From a virus: a DNA stretch of 41,986 nt. How positions within the stretch are numbered: position 1 is the stretch's first letter; the number at the start of each line of letters is the position of its first letter. The DNA is taken from positions 1-41,986 of the IMG/VR virus record IMGVR_UViG_3300025769_000256. One strand, 5' to 3'. Positions 21,015-32,100 of the stretch are shown one piece after another. The notes below the pieces were generated by a model. That model was not told where the DNA came from and ran no database searches. It was given only the letters and a program-made list of their open reading frames with translations. The position numbers and the translations under genes are program-made.

Positions 21015-22178
21015 ATGTCATCACCGTCATACGAAGCTTGGGCGCAACAGAATTTACCGCAGCCATCTACCGGAGGGGCAGTGGGAGGTGGACTACCTTT
21101 GGATCAACTAATGGCAGTGGCCGGACCAGCCATGACTTCAATGATGCAACCAGGAGTAGCTCCAACTGCAACGGGGATGTTTACTCCAGAGATGATGCAA
21201 GCAGCTCTTGATGACCTGGATCGTTTCGGGGGTGGTTTAGAGTCTTTATATGGTACGGCGAGTTACGGTCCTGGTGGGGCTCAAGTAACGCAAGCTCAGA
21301 AGATCCCTGGGCGGGACCTGAAGAAAGAAGCATTTAAGAAATACTTGATCAACAAGGGTGTAGATCCAAGTACAGCTGAACGCAAGGCTAACAACCTTAG
21401 GTTCAGAGATAGTAAAGGTTTTCGTAAAGCTATTAAGCGTGGAGAGTTTGAAGGTCTATCAGTAGATGATGGTCGCATTCGTGCGGAACAGCAGTTCACT
21501 CCTGGCGGGGTGCAAATGGGTGGTGAGTCGGAAAGATTATTGGACGCTTTAAGATCCCTTGGGATGACAGGGATTGGTGGCATGCAAGGTATGCTCAGTC
21601 AAGGTTTTAACCAACAAGGGTTGCTTCCAAGTCAACAGAAAAGTCTTGACGAAATGAAGGCTCGTTATATGGACGAGTTCTCTGATGTTTATAGAGACTC
21701 AACTCGATCAGCACTTGGTGAGCTGGTGGGGTCTGGTACATCAAAGAGTTCCTTTGCTCCAGGGTTTATCGCAGACACTGCTGGTAAGGCTCAGTCTAGG
21801 TTCTTAACTCAGGCAATGGGTGAACTTGCAGGCAGAGAGGAACAGATGCTCACTGGGCGAGCTGGTCGCCAGGCGCAGGCTTTACGTAATTACCAGTCCG
21901 GCATCATGAGCCCAGGAGCGGCAGGGTTATTTACTGACCCTCAGTCGGCTCAAATGGCAGCAACATTACAGCAACAGAACATAGCGAACAGGTTTCAACA
22001 ACAAGGGCTTAGAACAGCTTTACTTTCTTCCCCTGTAGATGTGATGCCAGGTGCTGGACCTGGTGGAGATGAGGGTGGTTTGAACTTAGGGGGAGCAGCA
22101 ACTGGTGCTCTCGCAGGCTTTGCAACTGGTGGACCGGTTGGTGCGATTATAGGTGGAGTAGGAGGGTTGTTAGGATAA
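21015..22178 (+). CDS. Internal virion (ejection) protein with glycine-zipper tail
   Basis: A 387-residue protein, first of three consecutive ejection-type genes. It is rich in Gly, Gln, Met and Ala. The N-terminus is low-complexity, the centre helical and charged (AEQQFTPGG..., SQQKSLDEMKARYMDEF), and the C-terminus is a glycine-rich hydrophobic segment (ATGALAGFATGGPVGAIIGG) typical of membrane-inserting glycine zippers. Such proteins leave the capsid with DNA and help form the channel across the envelope. The weak leader (AATTGAGGT) suggests modest expression. Overlap with the next gene is one base (TAATG). Confidence 0.82.
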   Translation: MSSPSYEAWAQQNLPQPSTGGAVGGGLPLDQLMAVAGPAMTSMMQPGVAPTATGMFTPEMMQAALDDLDRFGGGLESLYGTASYGPGGAQVTQAQKIPGRDLKKEAFKKYLINKGVDPSTAERKANNLRFRDSKGFRKAIKRGEFEGLSVDDGRIRAEQQFTPGGVQMGGESERLLDALRSLGMTGIGGMQGMLSQGFNQQGLLPSQQKSLDEMKARYMDEFSDVYRDSTRSALGELVGSGTSKSSFAPGFIADTAGKAQSRFLTQAMGELAGREEQMLTGRAGRQAQALRNYQSGIMSPGAAGLFTDPQSAQMAATLQQQNIANRFQQQGLRTALLSSPVDVMPGAGPGGDEGGLNLGGAATGALAGFATGGPVGAIIGGVGGLLG

Positions 22179-22786
22179 TGTCAAAGAAAATAGATGTATT
22201 AGCAAATGTCGCCGGAGCTCAAGGAGCTTTGGACAGACAGTATACACAAGAGAGAAGTTACAACCGAATGAAGGGAATGCTTGGGGGGTTAAGCTCTATA
22301 GCTACAGCAAGGAGAAATGCGGGGCGCGCGTCTTATGCTAAGCAGAATCTAGGGCTACAGATCAATGACGTGTTGGCGGCATCGGATGCAGAAGGGTTGA
22401 GCGCTCTAGAGAAGCTGGGATTGCAACAGCAAGCAAACAAACTCCAGATGATGAGGGACAATATAGATTACACTAATGTAGACAAGTTACCTGATATGTA
22501 TGGCAAGTTCTTTGAGAAGCAGCCAGACGTGCTGAAGCTCGCAAATGAGTTGAGGAAGTCAGAGATCGCTGGTAAGTACAGAGTTAAAGCTTCTGAGGCT
22601 TACGGTAAGGCTAGAGCACAAGACAACTTTGGTTTGCTCAGTGCGATGAAACAGTTTGATCAAGGGCAGTCCCAGCAGAACATGTTCCAGAATGTCTTCG
22701 ATAGTATCGGAGGTTTATTTGGTGGGGAAGGCTCTGATCTAGGGTTGCAATATGAAGCTCTGTTAGAGAAACACGGAGATCTTTAA
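22178..22786 (+). CDS. Second internal virion protein
   Basis: A 202-residue, mostly helical, Gln/Leu/Lys-rich protein (ALEKLGLQQQANKLQMM, SMYGKFFEK-type helices), ending in a short Gly/Phe segment (FDSIGGLFGGEGSD). It is the middle gene of the ejection cluster and shares TAATG stop/start overlaps with both neighbours. By position it corresponds to the smaller inner-core protein of short-tailed phages. There is no motif-level evidence, so the role is inferred. Confidence 0.75.
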   Translation: MSKKIDVLANVAGAQGALDRQYTQERSYNRMKGMLGGLSSIATARRNAGRASYAKQNLGLQINDVLAASDAEGLSALEKLGLQQQANKLQMMRDNIDYTNVDKLPDMYGKFFEKQPDVLKLANELRKSEIAGKYRVKASEAYGKARAQDNFGLLSAMKQFDQGQSQQNMFQNVFDSIGGLFGGEGSDLGLQYEALLEKHGDL

Positions 22787-25700
22787 TGGCAACCGAACCC
22801 TACAAACTTGGGATCTCAGAGTATGCAGACTTAGCTAAAGAGGGAGCCGGAGTAGGTTTCACGGCTGGGATTGCAGATCTTGTACAGGACGTGAGTGGCG
22901 GTGCCGCAAGAGGAGCACTGAGTCTTGAAGCTAATATCGAGGCGGCCCTGAAGAGTTTAGGTGAAGATGACGAAGCCTTTGAAGCAGAGAAGGAGAGAGC
23001 CCTGCTTCGCAATCTTTTGGCTTTGAAAGCTATGGAGCTTACAAGCCCTGTGCCTGAAGGGTTTTATACGGAGCCTGGGACTAGAGCCGACACGGCTGTG
23101 GAGAACTTATTTAAAGAGAAGCCACACCTACAGCAAATGATGGCAGAAGGTGGCACCCCTGCTGAACTAGCTTTTGGAATCCCCTTTGGTTTAGGGAAGT
23201 ATTCAGCCGTAGCTCCACTCAGTGCAGCCGCGGGGACAGGACTCTTCACGATGATGGGGGTCGGAGCTCTTGAGGGTGGAGCCTTAGGTCTCTTAGAGGG
23301 AGCCTCTAGGCAGCTGGACTTAGACCCGACAACCAGGGCAGACGTTGGAGAGATTGGTAAACAGACTGCGATGGGCACGGGGGCTGGTCTAGTTGGTGGA
23401 GTCCTTGGCAAGGGGTTGCACATGGGTGCAAGCGTTGGCAAGAGAGTTATAGGGAAAACCCTAGAAGGCGTAGCTCAAAGAGTACAAGCCTCGGGGCAAA
23501 GGCGTGTTCAACAAATGCAGAACATGAGCCGTAGAAGGTTCAAGAGTTTAAATGAAGCTAAGGCTGCTGAAGCTGACATGGTACAGGTGGAAGGTAAGCC
23601 TGTTTCTGAGAGAGATATACAGGTGTTGAAAGCTAGGAAGCAACAGCTTGATCAGCGTCAACAACTTGCTAGTGAGGCGGCTGAAGCTATTGAGACTCGC
23701 AAGCAGGATATCGCTAGTTTAAAAAACAAGCCTGCTGACATAGAAGACGCGGCAATGGCAAGAGAAACTATGGCTAGACTGGACGAGGTTAACGCTCAAA
23801 TCAAAGGTGTTAGAGGGCAAAAGGCAGAGGTTCAAACTAGATTAGATGAAGCACAGACTCGTATCAAGGAGCTGAAAGAGACTGTCGCGACTCGCAGGGA
23901 AGAGGTTAAGGAGCTGAAGGTAGCTAAGACTAAGGCTCAGAAAGAAGTCAAGAGGCTGAAGGGTATTAAGTCTAAGCGTAATGCCAAGCAGAGACCTGAG
24001 CAGATTAAAGCTTTGGAGAAAGAGCTTCAATCTCTAGACGGCAAGATTAGATCTAAAGAGGAGAGCTTAGTTAAACGTCAAGCTGAGTCTGTGGAGTGGG
24101 AGAAGGACGCTTCAATGGCACAAGAGTCGTTAAGCCAACTAGACAATACCACTCGCCAGTTAGAGATGAGGCACAAGAATACTCTTGATGCTTTAGATGA
24201 GTCCCTTGGCATTAAGCAGAAAGAGCAGGCGATGGAGCAGATGACCGAAGAGGTTGATACTCTGCAGAAGTATATTGACAACTCCAAAGAGAACTTGCCA
24301 ATGACTGAGACTGAGAGGGAGATTATTGAGAATGTCCGTGGTCTCAGGGATGCGGACCCTGAGCAGTACAAGGCTGTCGTTAAGACGGTTGAAGAAGATG
24401 TTGAGCTGCGGAAGCTTCAAGCTCAGAAGAAGGAGAAGCCAGGTAAATTTCAAAAGGAAGCAATGGTTCAAAAAGAATTCGAGGGAGCTTCGGCTCAATC
24501 GTTTCTCGGGAAGATGGTAGAAAAAGGAATGACTGTCTACCGGGCTGGGTCTGATGCCGTGACCTTCTTGAAGAAGATTGGGGCGGAAGACATTGCCAAT
24601 GACTATAACGCGGCAATGAACACCCCAGCCATCACGAGTCGCCTGTACAAGCAAAAAGTTGAAGATCTAACGGGGCTGAGCTTTAAGCAGTTCAGGCAAG
24701 TCTACAAGAAGCTAGACAAAAAAGCCTTGCAAAACGGGGAGTGGGACGGCTTTACTGACCTGGAAAGGAGAGTTGCTCTAGCAAATGAGGAGGTGCTTGG
24801 AGAGATTCATACTTCGTTAAGGGCAGCGGGAGTAGATGTACCTGATCGCATTCAAAACTATGCTCCACGTAAAAGAGTTCGCCCAGACAAGTATCTTAAA
24901 GAGCTGGAGAAGGAGGGGATCATCACTCGTGAAGAGCGAGAGTCTTACCTGCAACAGGTGCTAGATCAACTAGAGACTTCCGTCGAAACTGAAGACAGTA
25001 TCATGCAAAGAGTTGTTGGTGAAAGGCAAATTAAAAAAATTCCAGAGAAGATGTTAGATCTTTACGAGGACAACTTGGTTGCTCTAGATAGTCATCTGAA
25101 GAGTACGGGTACTCAGTTATCCTTGGCTAGAATGTTTAAAGGGCAGGACCTGAAGAAGAGCAAGTCTGTCGCGGACTTGATAACAGAGAAGATCTTGATG
25201 GGTAGGAAGTCTGGTAAGCTGACAGAGCTCCAGGGCATACAGGCTATGAAAGCTCTGACAGAAGCTTACACCCCTGGCGAGTACAACTCTTTCTGGAAGG
25301 TGTGGAACACAATGGTTAACGCAGGTTTACTTTCCAGTGGGCAAACTACAGCTATTCAGTTGACGTCCGTTCCTCGTAACATGAGTCGCTTTGGTCTGTC
25401 AGAAACTTTTGCGGCAATGTTAGACTACGTTAGACCAGGGAGTGGCAGGTTGAAAACTTCGGACCTTAACTTTAAAGTTTTAAATGACCTTGAAACAAAC
25501 GAGGGTGCGTTGCAGGTTATTAGTGACAGAATGGTTTTACTTCCTTTCCATAAGGCTAACCAAATGGAAGCAAGCTTAACCCTAAACACTGCACACAAGT
25601 GGTTGAGAAGAAACGCTGAACTTAAGCTGAAGAAGGGGACCGGGACTACAAACTTCGAGAGGTTTCTCGAGAACTGGGTAGCCCCTGAAGACCGGGTGGA

Positions 25701-26709
25701 GATACTTACTGACTTTGCGAGCAATAAAAAATTCACCGCAAAGACTTTGAACACGGTGCTTTCTGCTGCTAGAAATGTTGGAGGGCAGGTTCTGTCCAAA
25801 GGGGATAAGGCAAGTCTTGCGAGTACGAAGGTCGGGAAGAACTTCTTCTACCCTGTTAAATCTTTCCAGATCAAGAACGCAAACATACTATTGGATCGAA
25901 CAGTTGGTGAAGTTGGCCGCGACTTCGGGAACGCTGCGCAGAACTTTACGAGAGCCCTTGCTCTAGAGATTGCGCCGACCGTGGCTCTTAGGGTTTACTT
26001 TGCTTCTTTGGCAGGGTACGGGATTGCGGGCGCGGCAAGTTACGTTCAAGAGTTTGGCGATCAAATGCTTGAGAACTTTATTCCGTTGGCCAATAAATAT
26101 TCTTTTGATAATTTCATGGAGGGACGGGACCCTACGGGAGCCTTTCTGGACTTCTTGAGACCAGGCGCATCGAATGTAGTGAAGGGCACTGGCGAGGCTG
26201 TTAAGTTGGCTGCCGCTGGTGAGCCACTTGCTATCCTTGACCCTAATACGAATAAGCAGTTTGGGAAGCTTCCACCTCGCTGGATAACAGAGCCTATTGC
26301 GGCATCTTCAAGACAAGGCGCTTTCACAAAGGCGGAAAGGATGAAGCGGTCTGACATAAACGAAGAACTGGCTAAGTATAAGAGGGGAGAGAAGTATGCC
26401 AAACTAGGCATTGACCCAAGGGAAGCGGTGAAAGACAGCCCAACAGCGCAAGCAGAGTTCTCAAGGCGACAAGCAATGAAGAGTAGCTATGGGAAGTATA
26501 GGACAGCAGACCCAAGGAAAGCTGCTATATATGACAATAGACAGAAGGCTTACGAGTTGATTGAAAAGAAATTAAAGTTCAGACTCCTTGAGGATATAGA
26601 CCGAGGGCGTTTGACTAAGCAGCAGGCACGTAGGATAATGGAGGGAGCAAGGCGGGATGAGATCCCTAAGCTCTTACAGAAGCAGTTTAAAGAAGGGAAA
26701 TTTAGGTAA
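22786..26709 (+). CDS. Large internal virion (ejection) protein with long coiled coil
   Basis: A 1307-residue protein, the largest of the inner-core group. Residues ~130-215 are Gly/Ala-rich and hydrophobic (GTGLFTMMGVGALEGG). Residues ~245-500 form a very long charged coiled coil (RQQLASEAAEAIETRKQDIA, EVQTRLDEAQTRIKELKE). The second half is mixed helical (~550-1050), followed by a hydrophobic stretch (~1060-1090, LALEIAPTVALRVYFAS) and a basic helical tail. I found no lysozyme or transglycosylase active-site motif, unlike T7 gp16. It would be ejected to span the envelope. Overlaps at both ends are TAATG. Confidence 0.85.
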   Translation: MATEPYKLGISEYADLAKEGAGVGFTAGIADLVQDVSGGAARGALSLEANIEAALKSLGEDDEAFEAEKERALLRNLLALKAMELTSPVPEGFYTEPGTRADTAVENLFKEKPHLQQMMAEGGTPAELAFGIPFGLGKYSAVAPLSAAAGTGLFTMMGVGALEGGALGLLEGASRQLDLDPTTRADVGEIGKQTAMGTGAGLVGGVLGKGLHMGASVGKRVIGKTLEGVAQRVQASGQRRVQQMQNMSRRRFKSLNEAKAAEADMVQVEGKPVSERDIQVLKARKQQLDQRQQLASEAAEAIETRKQDIASLKNKPADIEDAAMARETMARLDEVNAQIKGVRGQKAEVQTRLDEAQTRIKELKETVATRREEVKELKVAKTKAQKEVKRLKGIKSKRNAKQRPEQIKALEKELQSLDGKIRSKEESLVKRQAESVEWEKDASMAQESLSQLDNTTRQLEMRHKNTLDALDESLGIKQKEQAMEQMTEEVDTLQKYIDNSKENLPMTETEREIIENVRGLRDADPEQYKAVVKTVEEDVELRKLQAQKKEKPGKFQKEAMVQKEFEGASAQSFLGKMVEKGMTVYRAGSDAVTFLKKIGAEDIANDYNAAMNTPAITSRLYKQKVEDLTGLSFKQFRQVYKKLDKKALQNGEWDGFTDLERRVALANEEVLGEIHTSLRAAGVDVPDRIQNYAPRKRVRPDKYLKELEKEGIITREERESYLQQVLDQLETSVETEDSIMQRVVGERQIKKIPEKMLDLYEDNLVALDSHLKSTGTQLSLARMFKGQDLKKSKSVADLITEKILMGRKSGKLTELQGIQAMKALTEAYTPGEYNSFWKVWNTMVNAGLLSSGQTTAIQLTSVPRNMSRFGLSETFAAMLDYVRPGSGRLKTSDLNFKVLNDLETNEGALQVISDRMVLLPFHKANQMEASLTLNTAHKWLRRNAELKLKKGTGTTNFERFLENWVAPEDRVEILTDFASNKKFTAKTLNTVLSAARNVGGQVLSKGDKASLASTKVGKNFFYPVKSFQIKNANILLDRTVGEVGRDFGNAAQNFTRALALEIAPTVALRVYFASLAGYGIAGAASYVQEFGDQMLENFIPLANKYSFDNFMEGRDPTGAFLDFLRPGASNVVKGTGEAVKLAAAGEPLAILDPNTNKQFGKLPPRWITEPIAASSRQGAFTKAERMKRSDINEELAKYKRGEKYAKLGIDPREAVKDSPTAQAEFSRRQAMKSSYGKYRTADPRKAAIYDNRQKAYELIEKKLKFRLLEDIDRGRLTKQQARRIMEGARRDEIPKLLQKQFKEGKFR

Positions 26710-28349
26710 TGGCAACAAACAAGACTGACGTAACAAGTGGTAAGCCACAAACTACAGACCTCATCACCGTTAACGATGGTGAGACGGTAGAGGCTGCAAC
26801 TGAGAACACGAACAATACAACTGTATTGACCCCTTTGATCACGGCGATGAACTGGATCATAGACCAGGGCTTGCAAGCAGGCGTTGAGTCTATCGCTACA
26901 GCTTTGCAGAGATTCCAAGGTGGCATCCAGGTTGATGACATTGATTCAGAGACAACCGGTGGAGATATAACTATCACTACAACTAGCACGGGTAAGTTGA
27001 AGTATGGGTCTGGAACCTCCACAGCGTCTGAAGTTATTACAACAGGTAACTACAGCACCTTAGTTACAGATCCAACTGGAGTGGTTGACATGACGGGGGC
27101 GACGAACAGTACTGCAGGGACAGGGGGGCTTGCGATTGAACCGACAGCAGGTACACAAAACCTAGCTCTCCATGGAGATGCCACGTATAAGACTGGATGG
27201 GAGAGCAAGACAACAAACTTTACTATTGAGAATGGCGGGAAGTATATAGTTGGATCAAGCGTTACCGAGATCACGTTAATAGATGATCCGGATGATCTAT
27301 CTTCTTTTGAACTGACAGCTGGTGACGCGACTGACCTAAGCGCAGTAACGTTGAAGCAAGCTGCGAGTGGCGAGAGAATTAACGGGGTGGCAAGTGATTT
27401 ACTTCTAAGTGCTGGGAGCGCTCATTATAAAGGGACATTAGTTAGTAGCTTGACATCCGGGACAGGGTGGAGGGTTGCGGTTGCCTCATCTTCTATAGCA
27501 GTTGTTAACCTCCCTCGAGCAGGACGTTTAACACTTGAGTCGGGAGAAGCTGTTAGCACGACAGACCAGACAGCAAAGACAACTGTCTATTTCACACCAT
27601 ATAAGGGTGATCGTATAGCTTTGTATGACGGCTCTGACTGGGTAGATATAGGCTTCTCTGAGGTTTCCGTCGCAGTACCATCTACGACTGACACTAACTT
27701 TGACATCTTTGGCTATAACAATAACGGGACGTTAGCTCTAGAGGCTCTTGACTGGACGGATGATACAAATAGGGCGACAGCTATAACTTTACAGAATGGC
27801 ATTTATGTCAAGTCGGGCGACGCAACTCGACGACTACTTGGGACGGGGCGAACAACGAGTTCAAGTGGAGAGACGCAGCAGACAGACAATAGTTGGCTGT
27901 TGTCAGACTTAGAGAGACCTCTTCCGAGGAGACTTTTTGCGGACGGTGACGCTGGTAATTGGAGCTATAGTAGTACGACGATACGTGCCGCAAATGCAAC
28001 GACAACAGTTGGAGAAACTCGTGTCGAATTCATTCTTCCAGTGGCGAGAGCGGTTAAAGCCGACCTCTTTGCTGTAATAAGAGCTGACAACGCTGCTTCG
28101 GATGGGTTTGCTGGGATTGCTTTGGATGCGACGAATGCGAATCATGCCCAGCTATTCAGGGGAGTAAGCAATACTACGGCAGTAAGTGTACACAGTACTG
28201 CGCTTGCCAGCTATGGTGGATACCCTAGCGCTGGGTACCACTACTTACAGTGGGTAGAAAAATCTAACGGTTCCAATAATATGCAGTTTTGGGCAGCTCA
28301 AACAGGGGGCTGGAGCCAGAGTGGGTTAGTAGCGGAGATTGAAGTATGA
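26709..28349 (+). CDS. Tail fibre/spike protein, virion-anchored
   Basis: A 546-residue Thr/Ser/Gly-rich beta protein. The start is polar (MATNKTDVTSGKPQTTDLI), followed by beta-helix-like repeats (ITITTTSTGKLKYGSG). At ~300-390 there is a widespread phage tail module with strands TTVYFTPYKGDRIALYDG and a YVKSGDATRRLLGTGRT segment. The C-terminus contains a beta-sandwich (KADLFAVIRADNAASDGFAG) that may bind a receptor or be a trimerisation tip. The presence of the module with known relatives in many tail proteins supports a fibre/spike role. It overlaps the neighbouring genes at both ends. Confidence 0.82.
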   Translation: MATNKTDVTSGKPQTTDLITVNDGETVEAATENTNNTTVLTPLITAMNWIIDQGLQAGVESIATALQRFQGGIQVDDIDSETTGGDITITTTSTGKLKYGSGTSTASEVITTGNYSTLVTDPTGVVDMTGATNSTAGTGGLAIEPTAGTQNLALHGDATYKTGWESKTTNFTIENGGKYIVGSSVTEITLIDDPDDLSSFELTAGDATDLSAVTLKQAASGERINGVASDLLLSAGSAHYKGTLVSSLTSGTGWRVAVASSSIAVVNLPRAGRLTLESGEAVSTTDQTAKTTVYFTPYKGDRIALYDGSDWVDIGFSEVSVAVPSTTDTNFDIFGYNNNGTLALEALDWTDDTNRATAITLQNGIYVKSGDATRRLLGTGRTTSSSGETQQTDNSWLLSDLERPLPRRLFADGDAGNWSYSSTTIRAANATTTVGETRVEFILPVARAVKADLFAVIRADNAASDGFAGIALDATNANHAQLFRGVSNTTAVSVHSTALASYGGYPSAGYHYLQWVEKSNGSNNMQFWAAQTGGWSQSGLVAEIEV

Positions 28350-28768
28350 CATATAACGTATCAGTATTGGGTAAAGAACTAAGGGACGCAGGGCTACCGG
28401 TGGTAGGTGTCAATAGTCGAGGAGAGGTCTCTTGGGAAGGTGAACCTTCAAAGAGTCAACTTTCAACAGCGAAGACTGTTGTTGAAGCTCACGACCCACT
28501 AAAGCAACTGAGCCTTGAGGTTAACATTCTTGAGCTTTTAGCAAAAGAGTTTCCTGAAGAGGAGGCTGAACTAAACAGTTGGGCAAATGAGAGCATCTTC
28601 GTTGCAAATATTTTGACAGACAAATCTTTCAAGGCGACGAAAGCAACGGTGGCAATGATTAAGGCGAGGGTGGAGAAGAGTAAAGAGGATGGGGCTTCAG
28701 CTTTAACGGCAACTTTAGCTGATAAATTACTAGCAAAAATTGCAGAGCTGGATGCTCAGTTAGTGTAA
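28346..28768 (+). CDS. Fibre-associated protein, possible assembly factor
   Basis: A 140-residue protein with a short beta N-terminus (YNVSVLGKELRDAGLPVVGV and a W-E-G turn) followed by a helical, Lys/Glu-rich remainder. N-termini of this type, with a V-D/E-A-H-D-P segment (~residue 47), are common in small proteins next to phage tail fibres. Assembly chaperone or collar roles are plausible. It shares ATGA with the preceding gene. The family is not firmly recognised. Confidence 0.65.
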   Translation: MTYNVSVLGKELRDAGLPVVGVNSRGEVSWEGEPSKSQLSTAKTVVEAHDPLKQLSLEVNILELLAKEFPEEEAELNSWANESIFVANILTDKSFKATKATVAMIKARVEKSKEDGASALTATLADKLLAKIAELDAQLV

Positions 28769-28791
28769 ATAAATTGAGGTAAAATAGAATT

Positions 28792-29157
28792 ATGAGTAGA
28801 AAAACAAATCACAGTAGACTAGGACTAGGTTCTCGAAGAGGTATCACAGTAACTGTGACCACCACTCCAAGTACACTAGACACCCTGTTAGACGCAGCGG
28901 TTACAGGTAGAACCCTTGGCGGGGCGACAAGGCAAGTGAACCTTCAGAACACAGGTGCGGCGACGATCTATATCTTAGAGAACGATTCGCAGACTGTAGC
29001 AGAAGGGGTTCAACTAAAGGCAAGTGGAGAGCGTTTCTATGAAACGAGTCCAACGGCCTGGGGCGAGAACGCTGCACTAGACACAGACTCTATCTCCGGT
29101 AGTTACTTTGCCGTCGCAGCTGGGACAGTAACAATGGTGGTAGAGGAGCTTGCTTAA
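28792..29157 (+). CDS. Small beta-sandwich virion protein
   Basis: A 121-residue protein with a basic start (MSRKTNHSRLGLGSRRG) and beta-strands with Thr/Val alternation (ITVTVTTTPSTL, TIYILENDSQTV, TVTMVVEELA). It resembles the small fibre-tip or decoration proteins frequent in marine phages. It is followed by the giant fibre gene with one-base overlap (TAATG). The leader (AATTGAGGTAAAATAGAATT) is weaker than the late consensus. The exact role is unknown. Confidence 0.7.
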   Translation: MSRKTNHSRLGLGSRRGITVTVTTTPSTLDTLLDAAVTGRTLGGATRQVNLQNTGAATIYILENDSQTVAEGVQLKASGERFYETSPTAWGENAALDTDSISGSYFAVAAGTVTMVVEELA

Positions 29158-32100
29158 TGTCCTTAGTTGGCGCTAGCTCAACAAGTCTAAACGTAACAGA
29201 ACCTGATGGAACTCCTAATGTATACGGCGTCTCGACGATAAAGTTTCCCAACGGAACGGTTACGGATAACGGTGACGGATCGGTTACCGTATCTAGTGGC
29301 GGGTCTACCGCACCAGGTGGTAGTAATAGACACGTCCAGTTCAATGACAATGGTTCCTTCGGCGGGAACTCTGGCTTCAGCTATGACTCAACAGGAGTTG
29401 TCAGTCTTGATGCAGGCGGTGCCACAGATACAATACTTAAGCTCCTTGGTTCAACGAACTATTCGATAAAATCGAACACTTCAGATGAGCTAGTCTTTCA
29501 TGACGCAACCGCTGTTGACGACAGGTTGAAGATCGGCAGTACTGGTGACTTGCACATATTAAACGATGATGCTCAGCTATACTTCGGTGAAGGTAGCGAC
29601 GCTGCTATATGGTATGACGGAACAGATTTAAACATAGACGCCGCGGTCATAGGCTCAGGGGTGTTGGCTTCAAGCACAGATATAACGGTTCCCGATGAGG
29701 CTTACGGAGTGGGTTGGGATAGTTCCCTAGAGGTTCCTACTAAGAATGCGGTATATGACAAGATTGAAGCTCTTTCTGTAGGCGGTGAGTCTAACACTGC
29801 TAGCAACGTAGGTACAGCAGGTACTGGTATCTTCAAGCAGAAGACAGGTGTTGACCTAGAGCTTTATAAATTGAACTCCACTAGCAGCCTTCTTGCTATC
29901 GCGCTAGACGGTACAGATAAGATTGATTTCACTGTCGATAATGACTTATCAAATTACAGCAATGCAACCTCAGCTTTCATAACAGCTAGTAGTGCAGATA
30001 CTCTAACCAACAAATCAGGAGATATCTCTCAGTGGACGAATGACTCTGGTTATATCACGGCGACCTTAACCCAAGAGCAGGTTGAGGATTATGCGGGTGC
30101 TTTGATGTCAGCTGGAACTGGCACTCATACAGGCATTACCGTTACATATCAAGACGCAACGGGTGATATGGATTTTGTCGTCGATCACAATGCGGCTACT
30201 AACTATGTAGCAAACGAGCATATTGATTGGACGACAGACCAGGGTGCTACAAACATAGATGCTGCGAACATCACGGGTCTTACGATTGGCACAGAGGTAA
30301 CAGGTGCTTCCACAGCTTTAAGTGATACGGCGGACATTACCTATAACGCAGACACTGATGTTTCTGGGAATGGCTGGGTATTAGATGAAGATGATCTTAG
30401 TTCTGATAGTGCTACTAAAGTACCAACACAACAGTCCGTTAAAGCATATGTAGATGCTGTTGCATCTGGATTGGATGTAAAAGATTCAGTAAGAGTCGCA
30501 ACTACAGCGGCTGGTACTTTAGCTACTGACTTTGAAAATGGAGATACGATTGATGGAGTTGTATTAGCAACTAACGATCGAATTTTAATTAAGGACCAAA
30601 GTAGCGGTCCTGAGAATGGAATCTATACAGTTAACGCAAGTGGTGCACCAACAAGGGCAACTGATTTTGATACAGATGCAGAGGTTACTGCAGGCGCATT
30701 TACATTTGTAGCAGAAGGTACAACTAACGCAGATTCAGGCTGGGTGTTAACGACTAACGATCCAATCGTAGTTGATACTACTGCTTTAGTATTCGCTCAA
30801 TTCTCTGGTGCTGGCCAGATCACAGCAGGTGAGGGTTTAATTAAAACCGGGAATACACTTGGCTTAAGGTTCAGTGAGTTAACAGAGGATTCTGCTCCGG
30901 CTACTGGTGACTGGTTTTGCTTCTATGATTCAACAGCCGGTGAGCATAAGAAGATTGATCAGAATGATTTATTGACTGCAATTGGTGGTCGTGCGATTGA
31001 TGCTGTTGAATTGGTTAATGATGAATCTGTTAGCAGTGTTGATACGATTAAGTTTAAAGCACAAGCAGATCTTACTACCCCTGCGGCTCTTAATTTAGTA
31101 GATGAGGGTTCTGGTAATGTTCGCTTAGATGGAGTTGGTGATGTAGCTTATAGTGGCGGCGTCTCAGTAGCAGATCATTCAATCGTTCGTTTCGATAACA
31201 CCACTGGTTACTTGATTCAGAGTGGGACTAATGCTCCCACTTATGATGATAGTGGTGCAGTGACTATTGGTAGTGGTGGTCTGTCAGTTACTGGTTTGAC
31301 TAATGCAATTGGTGGAATCTCGACAGCTTTAGATACAGATTTAGGTAGTACTACGATTGGTACAAAGTCAGGTGGTGGTTGGGTTACAGGTAAAGATACC
31401 AATGATGATTTATGGATTGAAGGTAATGGGACTGGTCAAGTGCGTCAGTCGGATACTTTATTCTCCGATGTGATCGCCTTTGAGGGAGCATTAAATTCAG
31501 GTTTACGTTTAGCTAATATAGCTTCAGGTTTAGAGAGTGGTATTACTAACATGGCAGAGGGGTCCCTCTATTACCAGACGGATACAGATGTACTTCGTGC
31601 TTATAACGGTAGTGCTTGGTTTACGATTGGAACTCCTGCTGAATTAAATGATGTAGGTGATGTAACTATTACTAGTGCTACTAGTGGTGATATGATCCGC
31701 TGGAGTGGTAGTGCTTGGGTTAATGTGCAGCCAGTTTTATCTCATATCACTGATGTAACAGCTACTAATAGTGAGGTTGATTACCTTGCAGGTTCAAGTG
31801 TGACTAACGGTCATGTAGTTTACGCAGATGGAACTAACTTTACAGGTGAAGATGCATTTACATTCACGACAGCAGGTAATACTTTACAGGTTGGAACAAC
31901 TGGTGAGGCTGGTGACATTTGGGCACATGGAGCTTTACAGGTTGGGTTAATAACCAAGGTTCAATTGATTGAAAGCTCAGGTGAGATGCAGGTTAGGAAC
32001 AATGCAGACACTGATTATGCAGATTTAAGATGCGAGAGTTTTTATTCAGAAGGTGGAACCTTTGAAGTTAAGGCAACAACAGTTAACTTTGATACAGATA

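Noticed and set aside
24193-24654. 153-codon frame antisense to the large ejection protein
   Set aside because: Leu/Ser/His-rich shadow of the coiled-coil coding sequence, with no ribosome site.
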